NCBI RefSeq assembly: GCF_017303055.1
Contig: NZ_JAEKJT010000001.1
Coordinates: forward strand, 434,001-498,000
Source: Halomonas litopenaei
GTDB taxonomy: Bacteria; Pseudomonadota; Gammaproteobacteria; Pseudomonadales; Halomonadaceae
Direction of reading: 5' to 3'
DNA length: 64,000 nt
In this document: positions 25,145 to 34,800 of the stretch, piece by piece
Layout: each line of letters begins with the position of its first letter
Numbering within the stretch: the stretch's first letter is position 1
Made by a program: the position numbers and the translations under genes
The notes under the pieces: generated by a model
The model's input: the letters and a program-made list of their open reading frames with translations, nothing else
Database searches by the model: none
Told to the model about the DNA's origin: nothing

Positions 25145-26700
25145 GTCAGTCCCCAGCGCTTGCCTCCGCGGCGCCTTCGGGCGCCGATGAACTTCCCCCC
25201 TGGCCTCAGCGTATTGGCTTTATTGCAGCGGTATTCGGCATGTTCATGGCGATTCTGGATATCCAGATCGTGGCCAGCTCGCTGAACGAGATTCAAGCCG
25301 GCGTTGCCGCCAGCAGTGAGGAGATCTCCTGGGTCCAGACGTCCTACCTGATCGCCGAGATCATCATGATTCCGCTGTCCGGGATGCTGACCCGGATTCT
25401 CTCGACGCGGGTGGCCTTTGTGCTGTCCAGCGTTGGCTTCACCCTGGCAAGCCTGGGATGCGCGCTGGCGACCAGCATCGAACAGCTGGTCATCTTGCGG
25501 GCACTGCAGGGATTTCTTGGCGGGGCGATGATCCCGATCACTCACGCCATCAGCTTCTCGATCTTTCCGCGTCGGATGATGGGCGCCGTTCAGGCCGTGA
25601 TCGGCATGGTGGTGACCATGGCGCCGTCGGTGGGTCCCACGGTGGGGGGCTACATCACCGAGATCGCCAGTTGGCATTGGCTGTTTCTGGCTAACGTGAT
25701 TCCAGGTGTGCTGGTCAGTTGGGCGGCGTGGCGATTCTTGGATATCGACAAGGGCGACCGCAGCGCGGCCAGGCGTCTGGACGTGCTGGGGCTGGCGCTG
25801 ATGGCGGTTTTTCTGGGGTGCCTTGAGTACGTGCTGGAAGAGGGCCCCGGGGATGACTGGTTCGATGATCACCTGATCCTGATGCTCTCGCTGACCTGCG
25901 GCCTGGCCGCCATCGGCTTCTTTGTGCGTACGCTGCGCCATCGGTATCCGATTGTGGGCCTGCACGCGTTTGCCAACCGCAACTTTGCGCTGGGCGCCGG
26001 CCAGGGATTTGTGATCGGCATCGCCCTGTACGGGCTGGTCTACCTGATGCCGCTGTTCTTTGGTTATGTGCGCGGCTTTTCCAGCCTGCAGATCGGTCAG
26101 GTCATGTTCGTGACCGGGGTGGCGATGTTCTTCACCGCACCCGTGGCCGGTCGGCTGTCCGGCAGCGTTGACCTGCGCGTGCTGATGTTTGTGGGCTTTG
26201 TGCTGGTGGGGGTGGGCTCGATCATGAACGCCTGCCTGACGTCAGAGTCCGGGTTCGAGCAGTTCTTCTGGCCCCAGATCGTGCGCGGGGTGGGGCTGAT
26301 CCTGTGCATCATTCCGGCCTCGCGCATTGCGCTGGGGACCTTGCCGCGTGAAGAGGTGGGCAACGCCAGCGGGCTGTTCAACGTCATGCGCAACCTTGGT
26401 GGGGCGGTCGGTCTGGCGCTGATGGACACCGTTCGCGACATCCGCGAGGACTATCATTGGAGCCAGCTGATCGGTGCAGTAAATGAGGGGCGTGGTGTCG
26501 TGCTTGAGCGGTTGCAGGGATACGAGAGCTTGCTTGCCGGTCATGTGGCGGATCCGCAGCAGAGCGCGCTGGCGCTGGTCGGGCAGACGGTGGCGCGTGA
26601 AGCCCAGGTACTGGCGTTCAATGACATCTTCTTGTGGCTGGGTGCCCTCTACCTGCTTTGCGCGCCGGTGGTCCTGCTGGTTCGGCGGCCAGAAGCCTGA
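25141..26700 (+). CDS. EmrB-type MFS drug efflux transporter (DHA2 family)
   Basis: A 519-residue transporter with about 14 predicted membrane spans, started at a GTG that overlaps the adaptor gene stop. DHA2 markers are visible: DIQIVASSLNEIQ in helix 1, WVQTSYLIAEIIMIPLSG in helix 2, RALQGFLGGAMIP (motif A/C region) and a long soluble loop near the C-terminus. It exports hydrophobic or amphipathic compounds by proton antiport through the EmrA-like adaptor. The TetR gene and operator upstream suggest induction by a substrate. Confidence 0.92.
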   Translation: MSQSPALASAAPSGADELPPWPQRIGFIAAVFGMFMAILDIQIVASSLNEIQAGVAASSEEISWVQTSYLIAEIIMIPLSGMLTRILSTRVAFVLSSVGFTLASLGCALATSIEQLVILRALQGFLGGAMIPITHAISFSIFPRRMMGAVQAVIGMVVTMAPSVGPTVGGYITEIASWHWLFLANVIPGVLVSWAAWRFLDIDKGDRSAARRLDVLGLALMAVFLGCLEYVLEEGPGDDWFDDHLILMLSLTCGLAAIGFFVRTLRHRYPIVGLHAFANRNFALGAGQGFVIGIALYGLVYLMPLFFGYVRGFSSLQIGQVMFVTGVAMFFTAPVAGRLSGSVDLRVLMFVGFVLVGVGSIMNACLTSESGFEQFFWPQIVRGVGLILCIIPASRIALGTLPREEVGNASGLFNVMRNLGGAVGLALMDTVRDIREDYHWSQLIGAVNEGRGVVLERLQGYESLLAGHVADPQQSALALVGQTVAREAQVLAFNDIFLWLGALYLLCAPVVLLVRRPEA

Positions 26701-26737
26701 GCCGCCACTTGCGATCATTGCCTGGGACTTGCCAGGG

Positions 26738-27205
26738 TCAGGTCTTGGTCGTGTAAAGCGCGAAGGCGCCTAGGCTTGCCATCAGCAGGAATCCCGCCAG
26801 GCCCAGGCGTCCCCAGGGCAGGCTGGCCGTGCCCAGGTGGATGATGGTCGGGTCTCTAGGCGAGTAGCGCACCGTTATCTGACTGCCGACGGGGTAGGCG
26901 GCCAGATAGGCCTCGGCGTCCTCGCGGCGTTCGAAGGAGGGAACGCCATCAAAGCCACTGTTGTCGGAAGTTACAAGGCGACCCTCGAGTTGGCCTTCGA
27001 CGGCCACGCGTGCCAGATATCGCTTGGCCTGTTCATCCCGCTCGCGCTGATGGCGCTGTGCTTCGGCCAGTCTGACGCCGGTGTCGGTGACGGTGACCTG
27101 GGCGCTGGGCCAGCGGTTGACGTCCCGCACCTTCCAGGCCCCGGCGCCTGCAACAATGGCGCCAATCAGGGCAGCGAGTGACACGATCAGCAGCGGATGA
27201 GGCAT
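26738..27205 (-). CDS. DUF3592-type membrane protein
   Basis: A 155-residue protein with a membrane span at each end (LLIVSLAALIGAIVAGAGAW and LGLAGFLLMASLGAFALY) enclosing a beta-rich domain with the DUF3592 hallmarks: WPSAQVTVTDTGV, YPVGSQITVRYSPRDP. The function of the family is unknown. It is a single minus-strand gene between the efflux pair and a divergent TerB-like gene; the stop codons of it and emrB converge with only 37 bases between them. Confidence 0.75.
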   Translation of the reverse strand: MPHPLLIVSLAALIGAIVAGAGAWKVRDVNRWPSAQVTVTDTGVRLAEAQRHQRERDEQAKRYLARVAVEGQLEGRLVTSDNSGFDGVPSFERREDAEAYLAAYPVGSQITVRYSPRDPTIIHLGTASLPWGRLGLAGFLLMASLGAFALYTTKT

Positions 27206-27256
27206 GGCGGTATCCTGCTAAGACATTGAGATGGTGGTACAGGCAAGGAGATAACG

Positions 27257-27718
27257 ATGACGATGATGGCCTCCCTGAGGAATTGGATCAACGATGTGGC
27301 GCAGCCGGAACACGCCCAGGCAGACGTCGACCTGTCCTTGGCCACGGCGGTTCTGCTGTGTGAGGTGGTGCGGGCAGACTATCGCATGGATGACAGCGAG
27401 ATCGCGCTGATGCGCGAGCAGCTGCAGCAGCGCTTCGAGCTGGACCCGGCAGCGTTGGACGAGCTGATGTCGTTGGCCCGCCAGGAGGCGGAAACGGCCG
27501 TTGACCATCACCGTTTTGTGCGTGAGCTGAGAGACCGAACCGGGTATCAGGAGCGGGTCGCCTTGGTGCAGCAGATGTGGGCGCTGGCCTTTGCCGATGG
27601 AGAGAAGGATGCCCTGGAAGAACATCGCATCCGTGCCCTGGCCGAGTTGCTGCATGTCAGCCACGGCGATTTCGTGCGCACCCGTATCGCCGAGGAAAAT
27701 CGCGCCGCGGCGCGGTGA
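27257..27718 (+). CDS. TerB-like protein
   Basis: A 153-residue all-helical protein with the TerB/DjlA-N pattern: LSLATAVLLCEVVRADYRMDD (an acidic pair that can bind metal) repeated as WALAFADGEKDALEEHRIRAL in the second half. The family appears in tellurite resistance systems and in many house-keeping contexts; here no other ter gene is present. AAGGAG six bases upstream fixes the ATG at 27257. No signal peptide or membrane span is visible. Confidence 0.82.
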   Translation: MTMMASLRNWINDVAQPEHAQADVDLSLATAVLLCEVVRADYRMDDSEIALMREQLQQRFELDPAALDELMSLARQEAETAVDHHRFVRELRDRTGYQERVALVQQMWALAFADGEKDALEEHRIRALAELLHVSHGDFVRTRIAEENRAAAR

Positions 27719-27774
27719 TCAACGGACGGATGCCTGCATCAACCGAACCTGAGCAGCGACGGCATGGATAAGCT

Positions 27775-27793
27775 CAAGCGCGCTTGGTTTTTT
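27775..27793 (+). terminator. Possible intrinsic terminator after the TerB-like gene
   Basis: The 12-base palindrome CAAGCGCGCTTG (27775-27786) is followed by G and six T. The stem is short, so the call is tentative. Confidence 0.4.
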
Positions 27794-27871
27794 CGTTTTC
27801 GGGGTCTCTCGCTTACGGGGTCTTTTGCTTTCAGGGTCCTTCGCTTTCAGGTCTGTAGCTCACAGGGTCTG
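27793..27871. repeat. Five tandem 16-base units in an intergenic region
   Basis: Units at 27793, 27809, 27825, 27841 (15 bases) and 27856 follow a degenerate consensus TCGCTTTCAGGGTCTN. They fill part of the 297-base gap between the TerB-like and DadA-like genes. A 53-codon frame (27764-27925) crosses them but has no ribosome site. Confidence 0.7.
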
Positions 27872-27908
27872 TCGATAGCGTTATCGTCTGTCGGAGAAAT
27901 TGTAGTGG

Positions 27909-27937
27909 GTGAGACTGGCTTTTGAGATAGGTACACT
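27909..27937 (+). promoter_or_regulatory. Candidate promoter for the DadA-like gene
   Basis: GTGAGA (27909-27914), 17 bases, TACACT (27932-27937) lie about 80 bases before the ATG at 28016. Four of six -35 and four of six -10 bases match consensus. Confidence 0.35.
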
Positions 27938-28015
27938 GGATCATCCTGTTGAACGCGATCAGGGATAGTAAAGTTTTCTGATTCAGCCAGTGCGAGTCGA
28001 GACAAGGAGACGCAG

Positions 28016-29293
28016 ATGTCGCGCAAGATGGTGGTAGTGGGTGCTGGGATGGTGGGCGTGTCCGTTGCTTGGCATCTGAGTCAGCGAGGTCATCAGGTGA
28101 CCCTGGTGGACCGTCGCGAGCCGGGGCGTGAGACGTCCTATGGCAATGCCGGCATCATCCAGCGCGAGGCGGTTCGGCCCTATGCGTTTCCTCGCGACCT
28201 CGGCACGCTGCTGCGGGTGGCTCCGAATCGGCAGATCGATATCCGCTACCGCCCTGGTGCGATGATGGCCAACGCGGGTACCTTGCTGAAGTACTGGCAG
28301 CATTCAGCGCCGGCGCGGTATGAGCGAATTGTGCCTGAGTATGCGTCCTTGATTTCAGGCTGTCTTGACGCCCATGCCGCCATGATTGCGGCATCGGGCG
28401 CTGAGGAGTTGATTCGTCGCGACGGTTGGCTGGAGGTGTATCGCAGCGAGGCCGAACTGACGGCGCGGCACGCCCAGGCTCAGGCCGATGCGCAGCGCTT
28501 CGGGATTCGCTTCAAGCGACTCGACAGCGCAGAGCTTGCCCAGCTGGAACCCGGCCTGGCGAGCGGCGCTGGCAACGACAGCGGCAAGGGGCTGGCCGGG
28601 GCCATTCACTGGCTGGACCCCTGGACGGTGGCCAGTCCGGGGGATCTGGTCGCTGCTTACGCACGGGCCTTTGTCGAGTCCGGGGGCGAGATCGTGCAGG
28701 CCAATGTGGACGCCGTGGAGCGCACTGGCCAAGCCTGGCGGGTGTCACTGGGTGGCGGTGCAGTCAGCCGCCAGCTGGACGCTGACGGTCTGGTCATGGC
28801 GCTGGGGCCTTGGACGCAGGAGTGGATGACGGCCTTGGGCTTGAGGATTCCGCTGTTCGTCAAGCGCGGTTACCACATGCACTATGCCCAGCCTGACGAG
28901 CGGGCGCTCGGTCACTGGGTCATGGACGCCGAGGTCGGCTATCTGCTGGCGCCGATGCGCCAGGGCGTGCGCTTGACCACCGGGGCCGAGCTGGAGCGGC
29001 TGGAGGCGCCGGCGCACCTTGACCAGCTGGAGGCGGCGGAGCGCAAGGCGAGGGAACTCTTCCCGCTGGGGCAGCGGCTGGAGTCCACGCCCTGGAAGGG
29101 TGCCAGGCCCTGCACGCCAGACATGAAGCCAGTGATTGGCCCGGTGCCGGGACAGGATGGCCTGTGGCTGGCCTGTGGTCATGGGCATCAGGGCTTCACG
29201 CTGGGCCCTGTTACCGGCAAGCTGCTGACCCAGCTGATCGAGGGGGAGCCGGCGGATATCGATATGACGCCCTTCAGGGTCGATCGTTTCTAA
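28016..29293 (+). CDS. DadA-like FAD-dependent amine/amino-acid oxidoreductase (DAO family)
   Basis: A 425-residue flavoprotein. The ADP-binding motif GAGMVGVSVAWHLSQRGH is at residues 8-25, followed by LVDRREPGRETSYGNAG, typical of D-amino acid dehydrogenase small subunits; the C-terminal FAD segment is GLWLACGHGHQGFTLGP. Members oxidise D-amino acids, sarcosine or related amines, passing electrons to quinone or oxygen. AAGGAG eight bases upstream fixes the start. It is monocistronic and ends in a clear terminator. D-amino acid dehydrogenase is the closest label, but the substrate cannot be fixed from sequence. Confidence 0.85.
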   Translation: MSRKMVVVGAGMVGVSVAWHLSQRGHQVTLVDRREPGRETSYGNAGIIQREAVRPYAFPRDLGTLLRVAPNRQIDIRYRPGAMMANAGTLLKYWQHSAPARYERIVPEYASLISGCLDAHAAMIAASGAEELIRRDGWLEVYRSEAELTARHAQAQADAQRFGIRFKRLDSAELAQLEPGLASGAGNDSGKGLAGAIHWLDPWTVASPGDLVAAYARAFVESGGEIVQANVDAVERTGQAWRVSLGGGAVSRQLDADGLVMALGPWTQEWMTALGLRIPLFVKRGYHMHYAQPDERALGHWVMDAEVGYLLAPMRQGVRLTTGAELERLEAPAHLDQLEAAERKARELFPLGQRLESTPWKGARPCTPDMKPVIGPVPGQDGLWLACGHGHQGFTLGPVTGKLLTQLIEGEPADIDMTPFRVDRF

Positions 29294-29319
29294 AACGCTG
29301 TCCCGTTCAGAATGCAAAA

Positions 29320-29346
29320 GGGCCACGATGTTCGTGGCCCTGTTTT
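29320..29346. terminator. Intrinsic terminator between convergent genes
   Basis: GGGCCACGA-TGT-TCGTGGCCC (29320-29340) is followed by TGTTTT on the plus strand and preceded by AAAA, so it can serve both the DadA-like gene and the convergent membrane-protein gene. Confidence 0.85.
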
Positions 29347-29353
29347 CTTCTTA

Positions 29354-29405
29354 CCGTTTCCTTCTCACCGCTTTCTTATCACCCCCGTTTCCTTCTCACC
29401 GCTTT
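29354..29405. repeat. Two 21-base direct repeats after the terminator
   Basis: Identical 21-base copies begin CCGTTTCCTTCTCACCGC at 29354 and 29385 (period 31). The pyrimidine-rich stretch shows no ORF. Confidence 0.75.
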
Positions 29406-29489
29406 GCGGTCTTTCGTCTGGCGCTCTCGCTTTCCAGGCAAAGCCCATAAGGGCTGCGTGAGGTGGCGTTGTCATGGTGAGGGGCGGGT

Positions 29490-30020
29490 TCAGCTGTTGT
29501 CTTTCTGCCGTTCGGTGGCTGTTGATTCGCCGGAAGTGGGGGGCAATGCGCTGGCGCTTGCAGCGCTCACGTCAGGGGGGCTGTCAGCGTCGTCATCGCT
29601 GCGCTCGCCACGGCGTTCAGCGATGGACCTGGCCAGCAGTTTCATCAGGAGGGTGACGAGAAAGACCAACCAGCTGGCGGTGGCCAGGACGTTGAACAGC
29701 AGCATCTTCTGCGCGCCGCTCAATGGCGTGATCAGGTGATCGATGACGATGGCAAACAGAAACGCCAGGTTCAGCGGTAGCGCCAGAATATGCATCCACA
29801 TCTCGGTGCGCCGCTTGCGCACGTGATAGCGGCTCAGCATGACGCGCACCGGGCGATGCACAAAGCTCAGCAGGATCATGGTGCCTAGTATCAGCAGGGC
29901 AGCCAGTGCCGGCTCGGCGCTATCGATATGCAGTGATACGCTGATCGACCAATACAGCATCAACCACATCAGTCCCGCCAGGGTGGCGACCAGGTCGGCG
30001 TAGTGACGTACCTTGGGCAT
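29490..30020 (-). CDS. Four-span hypothetical membrane protein
   Basis: I do not recognise a family. The 176-residue protein has four hydrophobic segments: LVATLAGLMWLMLYWSISV (about 10-28), ALAALLILGTMILLSF (about 38-53), ILALPLNLAFLFAIVI (about 78-93) and LLFNVLATASWLVFLVTLLM (about 107-126). A basic loop RYHVRKRRTE lies between spans 2 and 3, and the last 45 residues are a polar, Ser/Asp-rich tail likely in the cytoplasm. It stands alone between a convergent DadA-like gene and the divergent pyrC. The membrane prediction and coding strand are solid; function is unknown. Confidence 0.7.
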   Translation of the reverse strand: MPKVRHYADLVATLAGLMWLMLYWSISVSLHIDSAEPALAALLILGTMILLSFVHRPVRVMLSRYHVRKRRTEMWMHILALPLNLAFLFAIVIDHLITPLSGAQKMLLFNVLATASWLVFLVTLLMKLLARSIAERRGERSDDDADSPPDVSAASASALPPTSGESTATERQKDNS

Positions 30021-30322
30021 TGAGCTCTCGCTAGGGCTAGTCGGTAAAAACGGGGCGCAGGGGGTTCCTGGGTGACAGGCGAGGCCTATTTATTGGCCCT
30101 GAATGCCTCGTTCACTCTTCATGGCCACCTGGATGGCCACTGCCTTGTTCCGCGTCTTGTGTCGGCCTGTCCTGCCGGCGCCTTTCGCCTGTCAGGATAG
30201 TGCTCGCAGGAGACACTTGCGCATGATACGCGAAATATCGTGCTTTTGTGGCGATGAGCGGAGGTCGATCGCTTTGCGGTATACTGCGCCCGACCTTGAA
30301 CCACTCGATGACAGGACAACAA
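30021..30322. promoter_or_regulatory. Divergent region before pyrC
   Basis: This 302-base gap holds a near-perfect -10 hexamer TATACT at 30280-30285, about 40 bases before the pyrC start, without a clear -35. An imperfect inverted repeat, GCATGATA-N7-TATCGTGC (30221-30243, seven of eight pairs), could be an operator. I see no PurR-type box. Confidence 0.45.
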
Positions 30323-31363
30323 GTGACTTCCATTACCTTGACCCGCCCGGATGACTGGCACCTTCACCTGCGCGATGGCGTCGCGCTTGAGTCAGTGGTA
30401 GGGGACACCGCGCGCCAGATGGGGCGTGCCATCATCATGCCCAACCTCAAGCCACCGGTGACAGTGCTGGAGCAGGCGCTGGCCTACCGCGAGCGTATTC
30501 TGGCGGCGTTGCCGCAAGGTAGCCAGTTCGAGCCGCTGATGACGCTGTATCTGACCGACCGTACCACGGCGGACGATATCGAGCAGGCCTGGGCTAGCGG
30601 CAAGGTACAGGCGGTCAAGCTGTATCCGGCAGGGGCCACCACCAATTCTGATTCCGGCGTGACCGATCTGAAGCATTGCGACGAAGCGGTGGCCACCATG
30701 GCTCGTCTGGGCATGCCGCTGCTGGTGCATGGCGAGGTGACGGACCACGAGATCGATATCTTTGACCGGGAGAAGGTCTTTATCGACCGGGTGATGAAGC
30801 CGCTGCTGTCACGCCACCCTGAGCTCAAGGTGGTGTTTGAGCACATTACTACCGCCGATGCGGCGAGCTTTGTGGCCCAGGCCCCGGCCAATGTGGGGGC
30901 AACCATCACCGCCCATCACTTGCTGTATAACCGCAACCACATGCTGGTGGGCGGGATTCGTCCTCACTATTACTGCCTGCCGATCCTCAAGCGTGAGCGT
31001 CACCGTGAGGCATTGATCGAGGCAGCGACTTCTGGCGACACCAGCTTCTTCCTGGGCACCGATAGCGCTCCTCACGCTCGCCACGACAAGGAGAGCGACT
31101 GCGGTTGCGCCGGCGCTTACACAGCGTTGACCGCGATCGAGCTGTACGCGACGGCATTCGAGCAGGCCGGAGCACTTGATCGCCTTGAGGGTTTTGCCAG
31201 TCACCACGGCCCGGATTTCTATGGGCTGCCACGCAACGTAGATCCCATTACCCTGGACAAGACCGAGTGGCAGGTGCCTGCCGAGCTGCCCTTCGGCGAA
31301 GGGAAGACCCTGGTGCCGCTGCGTGCCGGCGAAACCCTTGGATGGAAGATGCGGGAGCAGTGA
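30323..31363 (+). CDS. pyrC: Dihydroorotase
   Basis: A 346-residue amidohydrolase that interconverts carbamoyl-aspartate and dihydroorotate in pyrimidine synthesis. Zinc ligands are visible: HLHLRDG near the start, the carbamylated lysine in [10 protein letters not shown], the histidines of LLVHGEVTD and VFEHITT, and the Asp of LGTDSAPHA. Length and motifs match the short class II enzyme of E. coli type. I chose the GTG at 30323, which has AGGA six bases upstream and aligns with family N-termini; the ATG at 30308 in frame lacks a ribosome site. It is followed by a strong terminator and appears monocistronic. Confidence 0.94.
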   Translation: MTSITLTRPDDWHLHLRDGVALESVVGDTARQMGRAIIMPNLKPPVTVLEQALAYRERILAALPQGSQFEPLMTLYLTDRTTADDIEQAWASGKVQAVKLYPAGATTNSDSGVTDLKHCDEAVATMARLGMPLLVHGEVTDHEIDIFDREKVFIDRVMKPLLSRHPELKVVFEHITTADAASFVAQAPANVGATITAHHLLYNRNHMLVGGIRPHYYCLPILKRERHREALIEAATSGDTSFFLGTDSAPHARHDKESDCGCAGAYTALTAIELYATAFEQAGALDRLEGFASHHGPDFYGLPRNVDPITLDKTEWQVPAELPFGEGKTLVPLRAGETLGWKMREQ

Positions 31364-31451
31364 TCCTCCCGCTATCGTTGGCTTGGTGCTCGCGATGACG
31401 TGATCAGAAAACGACGGAACGCGCGGTACATCGCGTGTTCTGGCCAAAATG

Positions 31452-31478
31452 GCGCGCCCTCAGGGGCGCGCTTTTTTT
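31452..31478 (+). terminator. Intrinsic terminator near pyrC
   Basis: GCGCGCCC-TCAG-GGGCGCGC (31452-31471) followed by seven T is a textbook terminator, lying 88 bases after the pyrC stop. Confidence 0.9.
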
Positions 31479-31880
31479 ATGCGCATAGTTTTCCCGCTAA
31501 GGCCTGGCATTCGAGCCGAAACAGGATCACGAGACATAAATTGTTGTACGTGGTGCGCTGCGTTGTACATGAAAAATGCAGCAGGCGACATCGCTGACGG
31601 TGGGGCAAGCCAACCAGCTAGTACCAGAGGTCGGGGGAGTTTTTGTGCAGTCTGGCTTTTCTCATGACGCAGATATTTTTGTAAGCACGCTAATAGGCGT
31701 GAAAAAGCAATAGCATAGGAGAAGAAAAAGGGGAAGACGGGGTGGTGGAGAAAAAGAGGTAGCTCATTGTCCTCTGGTACAGTATTGAGATATCTCGTGC
31801 GCATGTAATGTCGTATCTGCACAACTGTGTGCGTGTGCCAAAAATTATACAGCCCCCAAACGCTATAGAGAGACGCCCCT
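31479..31880 (+). promoter_or_regulatory. AT-richer 400-base region upstream of the giant adhesin gene
   Basis: The stretch is visibly richer in A/T than its neighbours and has no coding ORF. Candidate elements are an extended -10 TGGTACAGT (31775-31783), the palindrome GAGATATCTC (31787-31796) and a small stem CACGC-N6-GCGTG near 31690. A purine-rich GAGAGA lies about 7-10 bases before the ATG. No cyclic-di-GMP riboswitch motif was found. Confidence 0.5.
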
Positions 31881-34800
31881 ATGATCATTGCCACCGTCGT
31901 TCAGCTTGTTGGTCAAGCTTGGGCCCGTGACGCAGAAGGTAACCTGAGAGCCCTGGCAGAGGGTGACCAGCTTCGCGAGGGCGAGGTGGTGATTACCGGC
32001 AATGGGGCGCGCGTCAGGCTCGAACAGGTGGACGGTGCGCCCTTGGTCGAGATGGAGAGCAATGCTCAGATTCTGCTGACTCAAGATATCGCTGAAGGCA
32101 GTAGCGAAGGCGAGCAAGCGCCGGTACTCGAGGACCCTGACGTCGCCAGGGTGCTGGCGCTGCTGGAAGAAAGCGATGGGGATCTGCTGGATATCCTGGA
32201 AGCACCGGCTGCGGGGGCTGCTGGTGGCGCTGGGGTTGAAGGCGGGCATGATTTCGTGCGTCTGCTGCGTATTGTTGAGGAAGTGACGCCGCTGTCGTTC
32301 GAGTATGGCTACCAGCGAGTAGACGACGAGCTTCCTCAGCAGGAGGGCGGCGGTTCAGACGACGTTGATGAGCCGGTCACGTTGACTGGCTTGGACGGCC
32401 CGCAGGGGGGTACTGGCGGTGCAGTGGGCACTGGCGGCGCAGCCGTGGGCTTTGCATCCGCTGAGCAGACCGTCAGCGAGTCCGGGCTTGCCACAGGTAG
32501 CTCGCCCGCTACCGGCAGTATCGTCAGTGGCAGCTTTGGGGTCAGTGCGCCCGACGGTTTAACCTCCATCACGGTGGGCTCCAGTGGTCCGATCAGCCTG
32601 GACCGGCTGAATGGACTTGCCGGTAATCCGCTGGTCATCAATACCCCTCATGGCACCCTGACGCTGACCGGTTATACCGGAGGTGCCACGGGTGGCACCG
32701 TCAGCTATACCTTCGAGCTCACCACGCCGGTCGATAATGACAGCGCGGATGGTGCCACCGGTGACGGCCTTGTAGAGAGCATCGTGATCACTGCCACGGA
32801 TACCGATGGCAGCACCACCAGCGGTTTTCTCGATATCGCGATTCTCGATGATGCTCCTCAGGCCTTCGACGATACCGCCGAGACCCAGGAAGACACCCCG
32901 ATCACCTACAACGTGCTGGCTAACGACGTTGAAGGCGCGGACGGTGCAACACTGACCACTGCGACGTTGCGTGACCCGAGTCAGGGCAGCGTATCGATCA
33001 ATGCCGCGGGTGACGTCACCTTTACCCCGGCGCCGGGCTTCGAAGGCGAAGCGCTGATCGACTACACCATCACCGACGCCGATGGTGACACCAGCGACGC
33101 GGTGTTCAGCGTCACGGTGGCGGAAGACTCCACCCCGACCATCAGCGTGCCGGATGACTCCCCGAGCACCGAAGGGGGCCAGTTCACCGTCAGTGAAGCG
33201 GGCCTGGCGGGCGGCAGCGCCGCGGGCGACGGCAGCCAGACCACCAGCGGCACGCTGCCTATCACTACCGGTGGTGACAGCCTGGCCTCGTTGGTCATCA
33301 ACGGCGTTAACGTCACCGCTGGTGGCACCGTAGTGGGCGACTTCGGCACGCTGACCGTCAGCGTCTCCGACGCCGGCGACTACAGCTGGAGCTACACCCT
33401 CGACGACAGTACCCAGGATCACACCAGCCAGGGCACCGGAAGCGATGACCTGGCGGATCAGTTCGCGATCACGGCCACGGACAGCGACGGCGACGAAGCT
33501 TCCACCGACCTGACCATCCAGGTGCAGGACGACGTGCCGGTGGCGGTGAATGACAGCGCCAATACCGCGGAAGACACCCCGATCACCTATAACGTGCTGG
33601 CGAATGACACCCAGGGCGTAGATGGGGCAACGCTGACCGCAGCAACGTTGCGTGACCCGAGTCAGGGCAGCGTATCGATCAATGCCGCGGGGGATGTGAC
33701 CTTTACCCCGGCACCGGGCTTCGAAGGCGAAGCGCTGATCGACTACACCATCACCGATGCCGATGGTGACACCAGCGACGCGGTGTTCAGCGTCACGGTG
33801 GCGGAAGACTCTACGCCGACCATCAGCGTGCCGGATGACTCCCCGAGCACCGAAGGCGGTCAGTTCACGGTCAGCGAGGCGGGCCTGGCGGGCGGCAGCG
33901 CTGCGGGCGACGGCAGCCAGACCACCAGCGGCACACTGCCCATCACTACCGGTGGTGACAGCCTGGCCTCGCTGGTCATCAACGGCGTCAACGTCACCGC
34001 TGGCGGCACCGTAGTGGGCGACTTCGGCACGCTGACCGTCAGCGTCTCCGACGCTGGTGACTACAGCTGGAGCTATACCCTCGACGGCAGCACCCAGGAT
34101 CACACCAGCCAGGGCACCGGCAGCGATGACCTGGCAGATCAGTTCGCCATCACGGCGACTGACAGCGACGGCGACGAAGCCTCTACCGACCTGACCATCC
34201 AGGTGCAGGATGACGTACCGGTGGCGGTGAATGACACCGCCAATACCGCGGAAGACACCCCGATCACCTATAACGTGCTGGACAACGACACCCAGGGCGT
34301 AGATGGGGCAACGCTGACCTCAGCAACGTTGCGTGACCCGAGTCAGGGCAGCGTATCGATCAATGCCGCGGGGGATGTGACCTTTACCCCGGCACCGGGC
34401 TTCGAAGGCGAGGCGCTGATCGACTACACCATCACCGATGCCGATGGTGACACCAGCGACGCGGTGTTCAGCGTCACGGTGGCGGAAGACTCCACCCCGA
34501 CCATCAGCGTGCCGGATGACTCCCCGAACACCGAAGGTGGCCAGTTCACCGTCAGTGAAGCGGGCCTGCCTGGCGGCAGCGCTGCGGGCGACGGTAGCCA
34601 GACCACCAGCGGCACGCTGCCCATCACCACCGGTGGTGACAGCTTGGCCTCGCTGGTGATCAACGGCGTTAACGTCACCGCTGGCGGCACCGTGGTAGGC
34701 GACTTCGGCACGCTGACCGTCAGCGTCTCCGACGCTGGCGACTACAGCTGGAGCTACACCCTCGACGGCAGCACCCAGGATCACACCAGCCAGGGCACCG

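Noticed and set aside
24026..26700. The HlyD-family protein as the adhesin's type 1 secretion adaptor
   Set aside because: It is translationally coupled to an MFS pump and has EmrA architecture, with no ABC exporter.
27764..27925. 53-codon frame crossing the 16-base tandem repeats
   Set aside because: No ribosome site and its sequence is largely the translated repeat.
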